Assembly: GCA_041398825.1 (NCBI GenBank)
Contig: JAWKTX010000015.1
Coordinates: 75,715 to 139,714 of the forward strand
Origin: Planctomycetaceae bacterium
GTDB lineage: Bacteria; Planctomycetota; Planctomycetia; Planctomycetales; Planctomycetaceae
Length of the DNA: 64,000 bases
Direction of reading: 5' to 3'
Below are positions 8,918 to 17,934 of this stretch, piece after piece; the stretch's first letter is position 1; each line of letters opens with the position of its first letter. The translations under genes were made by a program, and so were the position numbers. Under the pieces are notes generated by a model. It had not been told where the DNA came from. It worked only from the letters and a program-made list of their open reading frames with translations, and made no database searches.

Positions 8918-11900
8918 ATGGTCAACCATCGCCAGCCTGACAATGTAACTCGAAACTCCGGTTCAAAAATGCAATCTGCGATTCCATCCCATCCTGATAT
9001 CAATGGATCTCCGGAATGGATGGCATGGGTTCGCGGGGGTGCGAGAGCGATAAAGGCCACGGTTCCCTTCAAGCTGAGCCGCGGCCTGATTCTGGCCTGG
9101 ATCCTTCTGGCAGATGCAGCCGCTCTGTTCCCCGGTAGCGCTCGCGCTTCGGGGCAGCCTCTGATTACGGACGACGGCGAAGAGGATGCCGAGGTATTTT
9201 TTGAAACACATGTGCGCCCCGTGTTAGCCGGGCATTGTATTCAGTGTCACGGACCTGAGAAACAATCGGGCGGACTGCGACTGGATTCTGCAGAGTCGAT
9301 ACGGAGACCTGGTGAATCCGGTCTGCCAGCAGTTCTGCCGGGTGATGTCGCGGCCAGCCATCTCATTCAGGCAATTCGCTACGATGGTGACGTTCAGATG
9401 CCACCCGACGGTCCTCTCACCAGGCCACAGCGTGAAGCACTGGAAGCATGGGTTCGAACGGGGGCATACTGGCCCAGTCGGCAGTCTCCGATTGCTTCGA
9501 CTGCGAAAGATGCTGCAAAGACACACTGGGCATTTCAACCAATTCAGGTTCCGCCAATTCCTGAAATCTCCCCGGAGCTGCCTGGTGGCAACAAGCTGAT
9601 ATCGGCGCAGTTTCTGCAGAATCCCATCGATGCATTTGTTGCTGACCGATTAGTGAAGAATGGACTTCAGCACTCGCCATTGGCCGATCGCAAAACACTG
9701 ATCCGCCGTATGTCTTATGCCGTCACCGGTCTGCCGCCCGAAATTGATGAGGTCGAAGCCTTCGAGACGGATACTGCCCCCGATGCAATTGACCGGCTGA
9801 TTGAACGCCTTCTTGGCTCCGATGCCTACGGCGAACACTGGGCGCGGAAGTGGCTGGATATTGCTCGATATTCCGACACAAAAGGCTACGTCTATGCGAG
9901 AGAAGAACGCTTTTGGGTGCATGCGTGGTCGTATCGTGACTGGGTCGTCAGATCGCTGAATGCCGATCTTCCGTACGATCGATTTCTCCTGCTTCAGATT
10001 GCGGCGGATCAGGTGACTGACAGGACAGAAGGTGATCTGGCGGCCATGGGTTTTCTGACCCTGGGGCGGCGTTTTCTGGGCGTCCAGCGCGATATTTACG
10101 ATGACCGAATCGACGTCGTGACTCGAGGAACAATGTCGCTGACCGTTGGATGCGCCAGATGTCACGACCACAAGTACGATCCGATCCCGACGGCGGACTA
10201 CTATTCACTGTATGGTGTCTTTGCAAGTTGCCGGGAACGAATCGTTCCGCTTGCGGACCAGCCGATGGATGATGCATTCACGACGGAGCTGAACGCGCGT
10301 CTAAAAAAGCTCAATGACACTTTGCAGGAACGTCGCCGGACAACATCCGAACGCATCCGCAAACGAATCGGAGACTATCTGAAGGCACAATTCGAGCTGG
10401 AAAAATATCCGGAAGAAGGATTCGACCAGGTCATCTCAACCAGTGATCTTCTTCCATCGTTTGTGCGCCGCTGGCAGTCGTTTCTGCGCCACACAAAACA
10501 AACCAATGACCCCGTATTCACCGCCTGGCATGCGTGGCTGGAGCTGGATTCTCAGCGTGGCGATTCATCTGCAGACCCGGCTCAACGTCTGACGCTGCCC
10601 GAACATACAAATTCACTGGTTGCCGATGCGTTTACTCCCCAACCAACATCGCGCGAGGACATGATTGAACGTTACGCAGGTCTGTTCAGAAAGATTGACC
10701 AGCAGTGGCTGGAACTTCTCGAGCAGCCCAGAGAACAGAATCAACCGGCACCGATATCACTACCCAATCCGGAGGCCGAAGCAATTCGGACAGTTCTTTA
10801 CGGAATCGAATCGCCATGCGTTGTCCCGGATGAGCCGGTCGTGCATACGGAATATGATTTCGATTCCGGCACGTGTAACGAACTCTGGAAGTTGCAGGGA
10901 GAAGTGGATCGATGGGTCATTAATGCGAATAAGCCGGTGCCCTACGCCGTAATACTGGAAGATCGCGCCGTTCCAACGACACCTCGAATTTTTCGGCGAG
11001 GCAATCCGGCTCAAAAAGGCGACGACGTCCCGCGACAATTCCTGCAGTTGCTCAGCGGTAAAGACAGGCAGCCTTTTCAGGATGGAAGCGGGCGTTTCGA
11101 ACTGGCCCAAGCGATCATAGATCCCCAAAATCCCCTGACAGCACGAGTGATCGTCAACCGCGTCTGGGCTCAGTATTTTGGCCAGGGTCTTGTTTCGACG
11201 CCGGGCGATTTCGGGACGCGTGCGAATCCACCGTCCCACCCGGAGCTTCTGGACTGGCTTGCCAACTGGTTCATTCAGGAAGGCTGGAGTCTGAAGAAAC
11301 TGCATCGGTTGATTCTGTCTTCCGGTACATTTCAGCAGACGTCCACGGGACCCACTGACAAAGATGCTGTCAATGCGGCTTTGCGTAAGGACCCGGCAAA
11401 CCAGTTACTCTGGCACATGAATTCTCATCGGCTGTCGTTTGAGGAAATGCGGGATTCGATGTTGATGGCTTCCGGACGCCTCGATCGAACTTCAGGCGGC
11501 AAGCCCGTCAATTTGTTTACCGCACCTTATCCAGTGCGACGAACACTGTACGGGTTGATCGATCGTCAGTTTCTGCCAGGAACTCTGCGCATGTTCGATT
11601 TTGCAAATCCGGATCTGCATATTCCCCAGCGCAGCGACACTACTGTTCCACAACAGGCGCTTTACCTGATGAATCACCCGTCAACCATCGAGCACGCTCG
11701 AAGCCTGGCGTCGCGCGTCACTTCAATGCAGAAAGCTGCCGGAGGGGATACCGATCCAAACAATCAGGGGGCTTCAGAATCGGCAGCGAATGTCCGGCAA
11801 TTATACCGACTGGCGTTACAGCGCGACCCTTCGCAGCAGCAGCTCACCGAAGCGGTGGAATTCCTGACGCAGTCACCGGCGGATTCTTCTGATGGACCAC

Positions 11901-12514
11901 CGAAGACCGCAAAAGACTGGTCATACGGTTATGGCCGGTATGACGAAGTGACGCAACGAGCGGCAGATTTCAAGCCTCTTCCGCACTTCACAGGCACGGC
12001 GTGGCAGGGCGGGGCAGCCTGGCCGGATCCGAAACTGGGCTGGGTTCAGTTGACCGCGACAGGCGGACATCCGGGAAATGACCGTCAGCATGCCAGTATC
12101 CGTCGATGGACTGCACCGCGAGCCATGTCTATTCAGATTCAGTCCCAGGCGGTTCACGAAGCGGCCCCGGGCGACGGCATTCGAGTCTTCGTTGTCAGTT
12201 CACGGCATGGACTGCTGCAAACAGCCATCCTGCATCAGAAGACCGCAAATCTGAATTGTGAACCATTGAGTGTTGAAGCCGACGAAACGATCGACTTTAT
12301 CTGCGATATTGGCGACGTCCTGAATAGTGATCAGCATTTCTGGCGTATTCAGCTCCACGAAGTCGGCGCATCGTCGGAAGCAATCGCGAAAAACCAGGGC
12401 GAACAGTGGAATTCTGAAACAGATTTCACGCATGACACGATACAAAGCCTGAGCCCCCTGGAGCAGCTGGCCCAGGTGCTGTTGTGCTCGAATGAGTTCC
12501 TGTTTGTGGATTAG
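8918..12514 (+). CDS. PSCyt-DUF1549-DUF1553 protein with an inserted beta-sandwich-like segment
   Basis: A 1198-residue exported protein. After a hydrophobic signal segment (about residues 55-75) comes the planctomycete cytochrome C domain with CIQCHG (Cys107, Cys110, His111). DUF1549 follows, including the second motif CARCHDHKYDP (Cys412, Cys415, His416). The C-terminal half is DUF1553, recognisable from ARVIVNRVWAQYFGQGLV, HPELLDWLANWF and the end LLCSNEFLFVD. Between the body of DUF1553 (about residue 990) and this end motif lies an extra domain of about 180 residues containing GTAWQGGAAWPDPKLGWVQL, which looks like a beta-sandwich binding module. Such proteins are thought to act in the periplasm in polysaccharide metabolism; haem binding is inferred from CxxCH. 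No DUF1501 partner is adjacent. Confidence 0.9.
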   Translation: MVNHRQPDNVTRNSGSKMQSAIPSHPDINGSPEWMAWVRGGARAIKATVPFKLSRGLILAWILLADAAALFPGSARASGQPLITDDGEEDAEVFFETHVRPVLAGHCIQCHGPEKQSGGLRLDSAESIRRPGESGLPAVLPGDVAASHLIQAIRYDGDVQMPPDGPLTRPQREALEAWVRTGAYWPSRQSPIASTAKDAAKTHWAFQPIQVPPIPEISPELPGGNKLISAQFLQNPIDAFVADRLVKNGLQHSPLADRKTLIRRMSYAVTGLPPEIDEVEAFETDTAPDAIDRLIERLLGSDAYGEHWARKWLDIARYSDTKGYVYAREERFWVHAWSYRDWVVRSLNADLPYDRFLLLQIAADQVTDRTEGDLAAMGFLTLGRRFLGVQRDIYDDRIDVVTRGTMSLTVGCARCHDHKYDPIPTADYYSLYGVFASCRERIVPLADQPMDDAFTTELNARLKKLNDTLQERRRTTSERIRKRIGDYLKAQFELEKYPEEGFDQVISTSDLLPSFVRRWQSFLRHTKQTNDPVFTAWHAWLELDSQRGDSSADPAQRLTLPEHTNSLVADAFTPQPTSREDMIERYAGLFRKIDQQWLELLEQPREQNQPAPISLPNPEAEAIRTVLYGIESPCVVPDEPVVHTEYDFDSGTCNELWKLQGEVDRWVINANKPVPYAVILEDRAVPTTPRIFRRGNPAQKGDDVPRQFLQLLSGKDRQPFQDGSGRFELAQAIIDPQNPLTARVIVNRVWAQYFGQGLVSTPGDFGTRANPPSHPELLDWLANWFIQEGWSLKKLHRLILSSGTFQQTSTGPTDKDAVNAALRKDPANQLLWHMNSHRLSFEEMRDSMLMASGRLDRTSGGKPVNLFTAPYPVRRTLYGLIDRQFLPGTLRMFDFANPDLHIPQRSDTTVPQQALYLMNHPSTIEHARSLASRVTSMQKAAGGDTDPNNQGASESAANVRQLYRLALQRDPSQQQLTEAVEFLTQSPADSSDGPPKTAKDWSYGYGRYDEVTQRAADFKPLPHFTGTAWQGGAAWPDPKLGWVQLTATGGHPGNDRQHASIRRWTAPRAMSIQIQSQAVHEAAPGDGIRVFVVSSRHGLLQTAILHQKTANLNCEPLSVEADETIDFICDIGDVLNSDQHFWRIQLHEVGASSEAIAKNQGEQWNSETDFTHDTIQSLSPLEQLAQVLLCSNEFLFVD

Positions 12515-12659
12515 CGTTTTGACACCGTGATGCAGCCGTTTGCGATGCTGTGGTGGCTAATGCAGCGGTGGCAAAATAAATCGCGGATGCGACGTTCTTG
12601 TCGACTCCACAACAGAACGACGGTTTTGAATTCGCTTGAGAAGAGACGGCTGACGAACT

Positions 12660-13727
12660 GTGGGACATCCAAGAAAGAAAAAACAAACCTCTTTCCGGCG
12701 TCGCGTCGCAGAATTCTGGGGCTGGTTCGCCAGTCAGGCAGATCATTTCGATCAGGCGATTGTAGAGAATCGCTGTGGCGATCTGTCATCAGAAATGACC
12801 AGAGTTTGTGACCGGCTCCTTCCAACCCTGAGCTGGGTATTCGGTCCGGGAAAAGACGGTGGTCACTCCTTCACGGTGTCCGGTGAGGGCCAGATTGTCC
12901 ATCAGTTACTGGCCGAATACTGGCTTTGGCATGCCCCGGAGCTAAAGCGATGGACCTTCCACGGATCGCGGCAGCCGTCAGATACGACGGCGCTGCGAGG
13001 CATGCAGTTTGCTGTCGGTGACAAGCATCAGGTGACGATCGATGGGTTCATCCTGCGGACACAGGTTGATACTGAACGACAACGTCTTGATATCACTGCG
13101 TGGCATCCATCCTTTGAACACATCCCGGATCAACACCATTTGCAGCTGACGTTTCTGCTGCTCGACGAAACGATGGGAGAATTCGGGACACAAAACTGGG
13201 TTGGTGGGATCTGCGTCGAACCGATCGAGCCCGGTGAGCAATCTACGACACTACTGCAACTGCCATCGTTTGTGGACGGCGTCGCGAAGTACTACTCTTG
13301 GGAGAAGTATTCACCACTGGATGCGTATTCCGTCTACGAAATACCAGAAGGATTTGACGAGCATCGACCAGTTCGCCGATTCGGTTCAACCTGTATCCCG
13401 GGGGTCATCTATGATTTGATCGAGAATGACGGAACACTTCCGGAAGACCCTCTCGAAGGGACCGGTGCAGAATTTGTTTTTGTCGCACTTGATCTGGCCG
13501 TCTTTCCTTCGGGTAACGAAGTGAATTTTCGTGGCGAAATTGAGGACGCACTGGGCATAGCGCTCAGGAATTCGGCTGGTGGCAGAACTCTGGGCGGCGC
13601 TTTCGGTCCTGACGAAGCATTCATCGATGTGCTGTTGTTTGATGGTGACGACAGCCGCGAAACAATTCGCAGTGTTCTTGCCGCAAAGAACCTGCTCGAA
13701 CAGTCACGACTGGTCAACTTTGCTTAG
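12660..13727 (+). CDS. Uncharacterised cytosolic protein
   Basis: A 355-residue protein with no signal peptide or membrane segment. The N-terminus is basic and then has FWGWFASQADHFDQAI, followed by alternating strands and helices and a long acidic stretch. The FWxWF start vaguely recalls a bacterial family of uncharacterised FW-WF proteins, but I cannot name a domain with confidence. The frame begins with GTG at 12660; no clear ribosome-binding site was found and an internal start (for example ATG 12795) is possible. It follows the PSCyt gene by 145 bases. Its last 14 bases overlap the convergent deacetylase gene. Confidence 0.65.
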   Translation: MGHPRKKKQTSFRRRVAEFWGWFASQADHFDQAIVENRCGDLSSEMTRVCDRLLPTLSWVFGPGKDGGHSFTVSGEGQIVHQLLAEYWLWHAPELKRWTFHGSRQPSDTTALRGMQFAVGDKHQVTIDGFILRTQVDTERQRLDITAWHPSFEHIPDQHHLQLTFLLLDETMGEFGTQNWVGGICVEPIEPGEQSTTLLQLPSFVDGVAKYYSWEKYSPLDAYSVYEIPEGFDEHRPVRRFGSTCIPGVIYDLIENDGTLPEDPLEGTGAEFVFVALDLAVFPSGNEVNFRGEIEDALGIALRNSAGGRTLGGAFGPDEAFIDVLLFDGDDSRETIRSVLAAKNLLEQSRLVNFA

Positions 13728-14664
13728 GTGACAACAAAGTCTTCAGGTGCAGAGTCACACATTCTGCAAGCTTGTCCACGTTGTACCCACCTTCAAGCAC
13801 GCTCAACAGACGTCCGCTGCTGTGAACGGATGCGGCCTGCTGCACGAGACGCGTCAAAGTCTCGAAGTCTTCCGTTTCCAGACCAAGTGACCCCACGGGA
13901 TCGGCGGCATGCGCATCAAAACCCGCGCTGACAATGATCAGGTCCGGCCGCGATTTTTCAACGGCTTTGTAAAGCATCTGCTCAAAGGACGAAAGATAGT
14001 CCTTTCGACTGATCCCAAACGACATGGGCAGATTAAAGGTTGTCCCGAGTCCTGCCCCGCGACCGGTTTCGGAATGGCGTCCTGTCCCGGGATAAAATGG
14101 GAAGCGGTGCGCTGAGAAAAACGTGACCTGTTCATCTTCGTAAAAGACATCCTGCGTACCATTGCCGTGATGCACATCCCAGTCGACAACCAACACTCGA
14201 TTCAGCTGAAATTTCTGAATGGCCGTTCGTGCAGCAATTGCAGCATTACTCAACAGGCAGAAACCCATGGGGCCATCAGGGATGGCATGATGCCCAGGTG
14301 GACGAACCAGGCAGAGTGCCTGCTGGTGGTTCCGCTCCGAGCCACAAGTGAGCTTTTCAACGGCATCAATCAAACAACCCGCTGCGAGCCACGCCACATC
14401 AACGGATTGCGGGCACATCACAGTATCCGTTTCGATACGACCTCCTCCGCTGGACGCAAATTCGCGGAGCATCTCCAGATGCCGGGCAGAATGAACTCGC
14501 AACAAATCGTCGTCCAGTGCCGTCACCGCGGTCCTGAGCTCCACCTGATCCAGCAGTGGACCGGCAGTCAGCGCTGCATGAACAGCCTGCAGTCGCCCGG
14601 GACATTCCGGGTGCTGCCCGGTTTCATGAAGTAGAAAACGATCATCCAGATACAGCAGCGTCAT
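13714..14664 (-). CDS. Histone-deacetylase-family (class II-like) amidohydrolase
   Basis: A 316-residue zinc-dependent deacetylase-fold enzyme of single-domain length. All key motifs are present: HPECPGR near residue 18, RPPGHHA near residue 121 (tandem catalytic histidines), DWDVHHGNGTQ near 160 (Asp and His metal ligands), SAGFDAHAADP near 245 (third metal Asp) and LEGGYN near 290. Bacterial relatives remove acetyl groups from small molecules such as acetylpolyamines or acetoin-related substrates, or from protein lysines; the substrate here is unknown. It is cytosolic and divergent from the DUF1559 gene, sharing with it a 297-base intergenic region that holds a Fur-like palindrome. Confidence 0.93.
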   Translation of the reverse strand: MTLLYLDDRFLLHETGQHPECPGRLQAVHAALTAGPLLDQVELRTAVTALDDDLLRVHSARHLEMLREFASSGGGRIETDTVMCPQSVDVAWLAAGCLIDAVEKLTCGSERNHQQALCLVRPPGHHAIPDGPMGFCLLSNAAIAARTAIQKFQLNRVLVVDWDVHHGNGTQDVFYEDEQVTFFSAHRFPFYPGTGRHSETGRGAGLGTTFNLPMSFGISRKDYLSSFEQMLYKAVEKSRPDLIIVSAGFDAHAADPVGSLGLETEDFETLTRLVQQAASVHSSGRLLSVLEGGYNVDKLAECVTLHLKTLLSPKQS

Positions 14665-14803
14665 GTAAATCGGTCGTCCATTTGGTGTCGGCGTTGGGTA
14701 AACGGGGCTGCCCCGAGTGAATCGTGGCGGTTTTGAGCCTCAATTTACGCACGCTGGACTGTTTGGAGAACGGCCCGAATGCACTCATTCTCATCTCGTG
14801 TAT

Positions 14804-14827
14804 TTTTGGCATTTTTTTGTGCCAAAA
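14804..14827. promoter_or_regulatory. 8-bp inverted repeat in divergent promoter region
   Basis: TTTTGGCA and TGCCAAAA flank an eight-base T-rich spacer. It lies between the deacetylase and DUF1559 start codons and could be an operator or a small hairpin; no regulator can be named. Confidence 0.4.
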
Positions 14828-14862
14828 CATACAGCGGCTTCCGCAGCCTCCGGAACGCATTA

Positions 14863-14883
14863 TGATACTGAGTCTCAGTTTCA
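14863..14883. promoter_or_regulatory. Fur-box-like palindrome upstream of the DUF1559 gene
   Basis: A 21-bp near-perfect palindrome with core ACTGAGTCTCAGT; all but one of its ten base pairs match about the central T. The TGATA...TTTCA ends and the core resemble ferric-uptake-regulator operators. It lies 79 bases before the DUF1559 start and about 200 before the deacetylase start. Iron control is inferred, not shown. Confidence 0.5.
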
Positions 14884-14961
14884 CAGCAGTAGCCGCCGTC
14901 GGCATGCCGTGACCGCCCCCACGAAACGAATTCTTCACCATCTCCATAAGGGTTCACGACG

Positions 14962-15984
14962 ATGCTTTTCAAGACAACTTCCTGCCAGCCTGAGACGCAC
15001 AGGAAGACCTGCCAGCAGAAAAACCGTGGCTTTACGCTCATCGAACTCCTTGTTGTCATCGCGATTATTGCGATTCTGATCGCCCTTCTGTTGCCTGCGG
15101 TCCAGCAGGCTCGCGAGGCGGCCAGGCGAACCCAATGCAAAAACAACATGAAGCAACTGGGGCTTGCCCTTCACAATTACTGCGATGTCTATTCTGTGTT
15201 TCCACCCGCAGGAACCTACACGAAGGGAACCACCAATCCGGCCGGGTGGTCCATTCAGGCGCGGTTGCTTCCTTTTGTGGAGGAGGCCAATTTGCAGAGT
15301 CTGATTGATTTCAGTCGAGGGTATTCCAGCCAACCGCAGGTAACGAAAACCCGAGTTTCCGTACTGCTTTGCCCCAGCGAAGTTCGTGACGAGGCCTACC
15401 CCGACGGGGCACTGCAGCACTGGCCACTGAATTACGCGGCAAATTATGGAGAGTGGCTGGTGTGGGATCCGGCAAGCAATCGAACCGGAGTTGGGGCTTT
15501 CGGGCCCAACAGCCGGACTTCGTTTCGAGACTTCACCGATGGAACCAGCAACACGCTTGCGATGTCAGAAGTGAAAGCGTTTCAGCACTACCTTCGGGAT
15601 TCCGGACCGATTTCGCCCCGCCCGGCGCCGACATCAACAAGCGAAATCCAGTCACTGGGAGGGGTGCTCAAAACTTCCGGACACGCGGAATGGGTAGATG
15701 CAAGGAGCAATCAGACAGGCTTCACAACCACATTCACGCCAAACTCGGTTGTCCCCTACAACGACGGATCGACGGAAGTGGATGTCGATTGGGTCAACGT
15801 ACGAGAAGGGCAAAGCGCGAGTGCACCGACCTATGCCGTGATGACATCCCGCAGCCACCATACGGGGATTGTCCAGAGCCTGCTGGTCGACGGTTCGGTT
15901 CGAAATATCTCAAGCAATGTGGCTCTCACCATCTGGCGAGCTCTGGGCACGCGAAACGGGGGAGAGATCGTCGGTGAACTTTGA
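14962..15984 (+). CDS. DUF1559 protein with type IV pilin-like N-terminus
   Basis: A 340-residue member of the family that is strongly expanded in planctomycetes. It begins with a prepilin signal: a basic leader, then RGFTLIELLVVIAIIAILIA with processing expected after Gly23 and Glu at +5, followed by the QQAREAARRTQC helix. DUF1559 follows, with the C-terminal H-x9-DG motif (HTGIVQSLLVDG). The family is thought to be processed by prepilin peptidase and to be envelope-associated; individual roles are unknown. The Fur-like palindrome 79 bases upstream suggests that this copy may respond to iron. The weak site AAGGG precedes ATG 14962. Confidence 0.92.
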   Translation: MLFKTTSCQPETHRKTCQQKNRGFTLIELLVVIAIIAILIALLLPAVQQAREAARRTQCKNNMKQLGLALHNYCDVYSVFPPAGTYTKGTTNPAGWSIQARLLPFVEEANLQSLIDFSRGYSSQPQVTKTRVSVLLCPSEVRDEAYPDGALQHWPLNYAANYGEWLVWDPASNRTGVGAFGPNSRTSFRDFTDGTSNTLAMSEVKAFQHYLRDSGPISPRPAPTSTSEIQSLGGVLKTSGHAEWVDARSNQTGFTTTFTPNSVVPYNDGSTEVDVDWVNVREGQSASAPTYAVMTSRSHHTGIVQSLLVDGSVRNISSNVALTIWRALGTRNGGEIVGEL

Positions 15985-16123
15985 TGCTTTGGGCCGCGTG
16001 ACCCCAACCAAATCCTCTGCCGGTTGCGGGTTTCGCTGCCATCTGATCGAGCTACGGTGATACAATGACGACCATTGGATCACTTGTTCACCGCGTCAGC
16101 AATGACCGGACTATCGTTGGTCG

Positions 16124-17659
16124 TTGAGAATCCTGTCGCGCCCCGTGCTTTCATTCGTCGAAAAAAAAGATCCCTCGCTGGATGTCGTTGTGACCGGTAT
16201 CGGGCTCGTAACGCCGCTGGGACTTAATTGTCATCAGACGTGGCAGCGACTTCTTCGAGGAGAAACCGCTGCCCGACACCTCAGCATCCGGGACATCGAC
16301 CACTACAAGCAACTGCTCAATGTCGGCGGCCTCAACCTGGCGGGTTGCCCGCTGAATCACGAAGCTATTCGTAGTCGCCTGCTGTCTGGACGACATTCGG
16401 ATCATCCTGCAGACACGGGAGTCGATGCGGGAATAGTAAGCGCCTGGCTGGACGAGCCTGTTGTGGCGATGACTCTGGTTGCGTGTCGTGAGGCAATCGA
16501 GCAGTCCGGACTGGAACTCCCCTTTCAGGATCCGTTCCGGACGGCATCATTTCTCGGCGCAAGCAAGGGCGGATTGCGATCGACAGAACGGCTTGTTCAT
16601 CGCGCTGTCACGTCACCCCATGCACCCAATAAAGCCGTAACGTCGCTACTGCAGACAACCCTTCCCGCTGAGAATCAGGCGGCGACCAATGCGGATCCGG
16701 GATCGCCGCTGATGGATTGCATTGCCACCGCATCCGCAGTCGTCGATACTTCGGCAGATTCCAATATGCTGTGGCAGCATGCCTTTCCGACAGACGCGGC
16801 CTGTCGTGCCGTATCCGCAATGACAGGAATACGTGGGGCTTCCAGCTGTCCGGTTGCAGCCTGTGCAACGGGGTTGGTGAGCCTCCTGCAGGCGTCGTCG
16901 GCCATTCATCATGGACAGTTCGACATTTGTCTGGCTGGCAGTGCCGATGCAGCGTTGCGATCTTCGGTGATGTCCTCGTTTCATCGCCTTCGAGTGACCT
17001 CTCGACACAAGAATCCGGAAACAGCATGTCGCCCGTTCGATGTCACACGTGATGGATTTGTTATTGGCGAAGGTGCCGCTGTGTTTGTGCTGGAATCGCG
17101 CGCCCATGCAGAAGCACGCGGCGCGAATGTATTGGCGCGAGTCACTGCCGGCGGCTGGTTGAGCGATCCATCCGGTATGACGCAAATTGATACGTCAGGC
17201 GATATCGTTGCAGAGCTTCTTGTACGCACGCTTGATCTCAGCAACCACATCCCTTCCGGCCACAGCACGGGGCAGCCGGGCTCTCAGATTGACCATATCA
17301 ATCTTCATGGCACGGGGACCGAATCAAACGACCTCGCTGAAGCACGGGGAATTCATAAAGCATGGCGGCAAATCAACCCTGCGACCCGGGGCAAACTGCC
17401 AATGTGCTCGGCGACGAAGGGAGCGACCGGCCATCTTCTTGGCGGCGCCGGAAGTGTGGAATCGGCTTTAACGCTACTGTCACTTCGGGATGGCGTTTGC
17501 CCACCCACTCGAAATCTGACGACTGTTGATCCCAGCTGTAATTTGCCTTTACTTAAAACGGCAACCCATTTTTCGCATTCATCGCGAGCCTTAAAATTAT
17601 CACTGGGCTTCGGCGGTCATGTGGCTTGTGCGGTTTTTGATCGCGAATCAAAGCCCTGA
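16124..17659 (+). CDS. Beta-ketoacyl-ACP synthase (KAS II/FabF-like)
   Basis: A 511-residue thiolase-fold condensing enzyme. The catalytic triad is visible: Cys247 in PVAACATGLVSLL, His395 in NLHGTGTESNDLAEA and His437 in ATKGATGHLLGGAG. It catalyses decarboxylative condensation of acyl and malonyl-ACP. It is about 100 residues longer than FabF; the extra sequence lies mainly in the N-terminal half (around residues 60-105 and 155-200) and contains low-complexity S/T/A stretches. No acyl-carrier-protein or other fatty-acid gene is adjacent, so it may serve a specialised pathway rather than bulk synthesis. The start is TTG 16124; GTG 16148 is an alternative. Confidence 0.88.
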   Translation: MRILSRPVLSFVEKKDPSLDVVVTGIGLVTPLGLNCHQTWQRLLRGETAARHLSIRDIDHYKQLLNVGGLNLAGCPLNHEAIRSRLLSGRHSDHPADTGVDAGIVSAWLDEPVVAMTLVACREAIEQSGLELPFQDPFRTASFLGASKGGLRSTERLVHRAVTSPHAPNKAVTSLLQTTLPAENQAATNADPGSPLMDCIATASAVVDTSADSNMLWQHAFPTDAACRAVSAMTGIRGASSCPVAACATGLVSLLQASSAIHHGQFDICLAGSADAALRSSVMSSFHRLRVTSRHKNPETACRPFDVTRDGFVIGEGAAVFVLESRAHAEARGANVLARVTAGGWLSDPSGMTQIDTSGDIVAELLVRTLDLSNHIPSGHSTGQPGSQIDHINLHGTGTESNDLAEARGIHKAWRQINPATRGKLPMCSATKGATGHLLGGAGSVESALTLLSLRDGVCPPTRNLTTVDPSCNLPLLKTATHFSHSSRALKLSLGFGGHVACAVFDRESKP

Positions 17660-17934
17660 AATCTGCTGTTAAGGATGGCAGGACAGGGAATGGTCGACAA
17701 TAATAGACGGGGCCATCTGGAGCCTCAGATGTCCCTCCTTCCGCGGGTTTTGGCCCCGATCCGAATTCAGGCAGCCCTCTGAAGTCCTGATTCTCGTGAT
17801 CGACTGCCAGGCCCGTTGACCTGCCTGACAACTTTCGAATTCTATCCCACTGGATTCGCAAGCGTTCTCTGAAATCCCACCCATCCACTTTCCTCGCAAG
17901 ATCCAAGTCGAATCATCCGGCAAGGAGTAGAACC

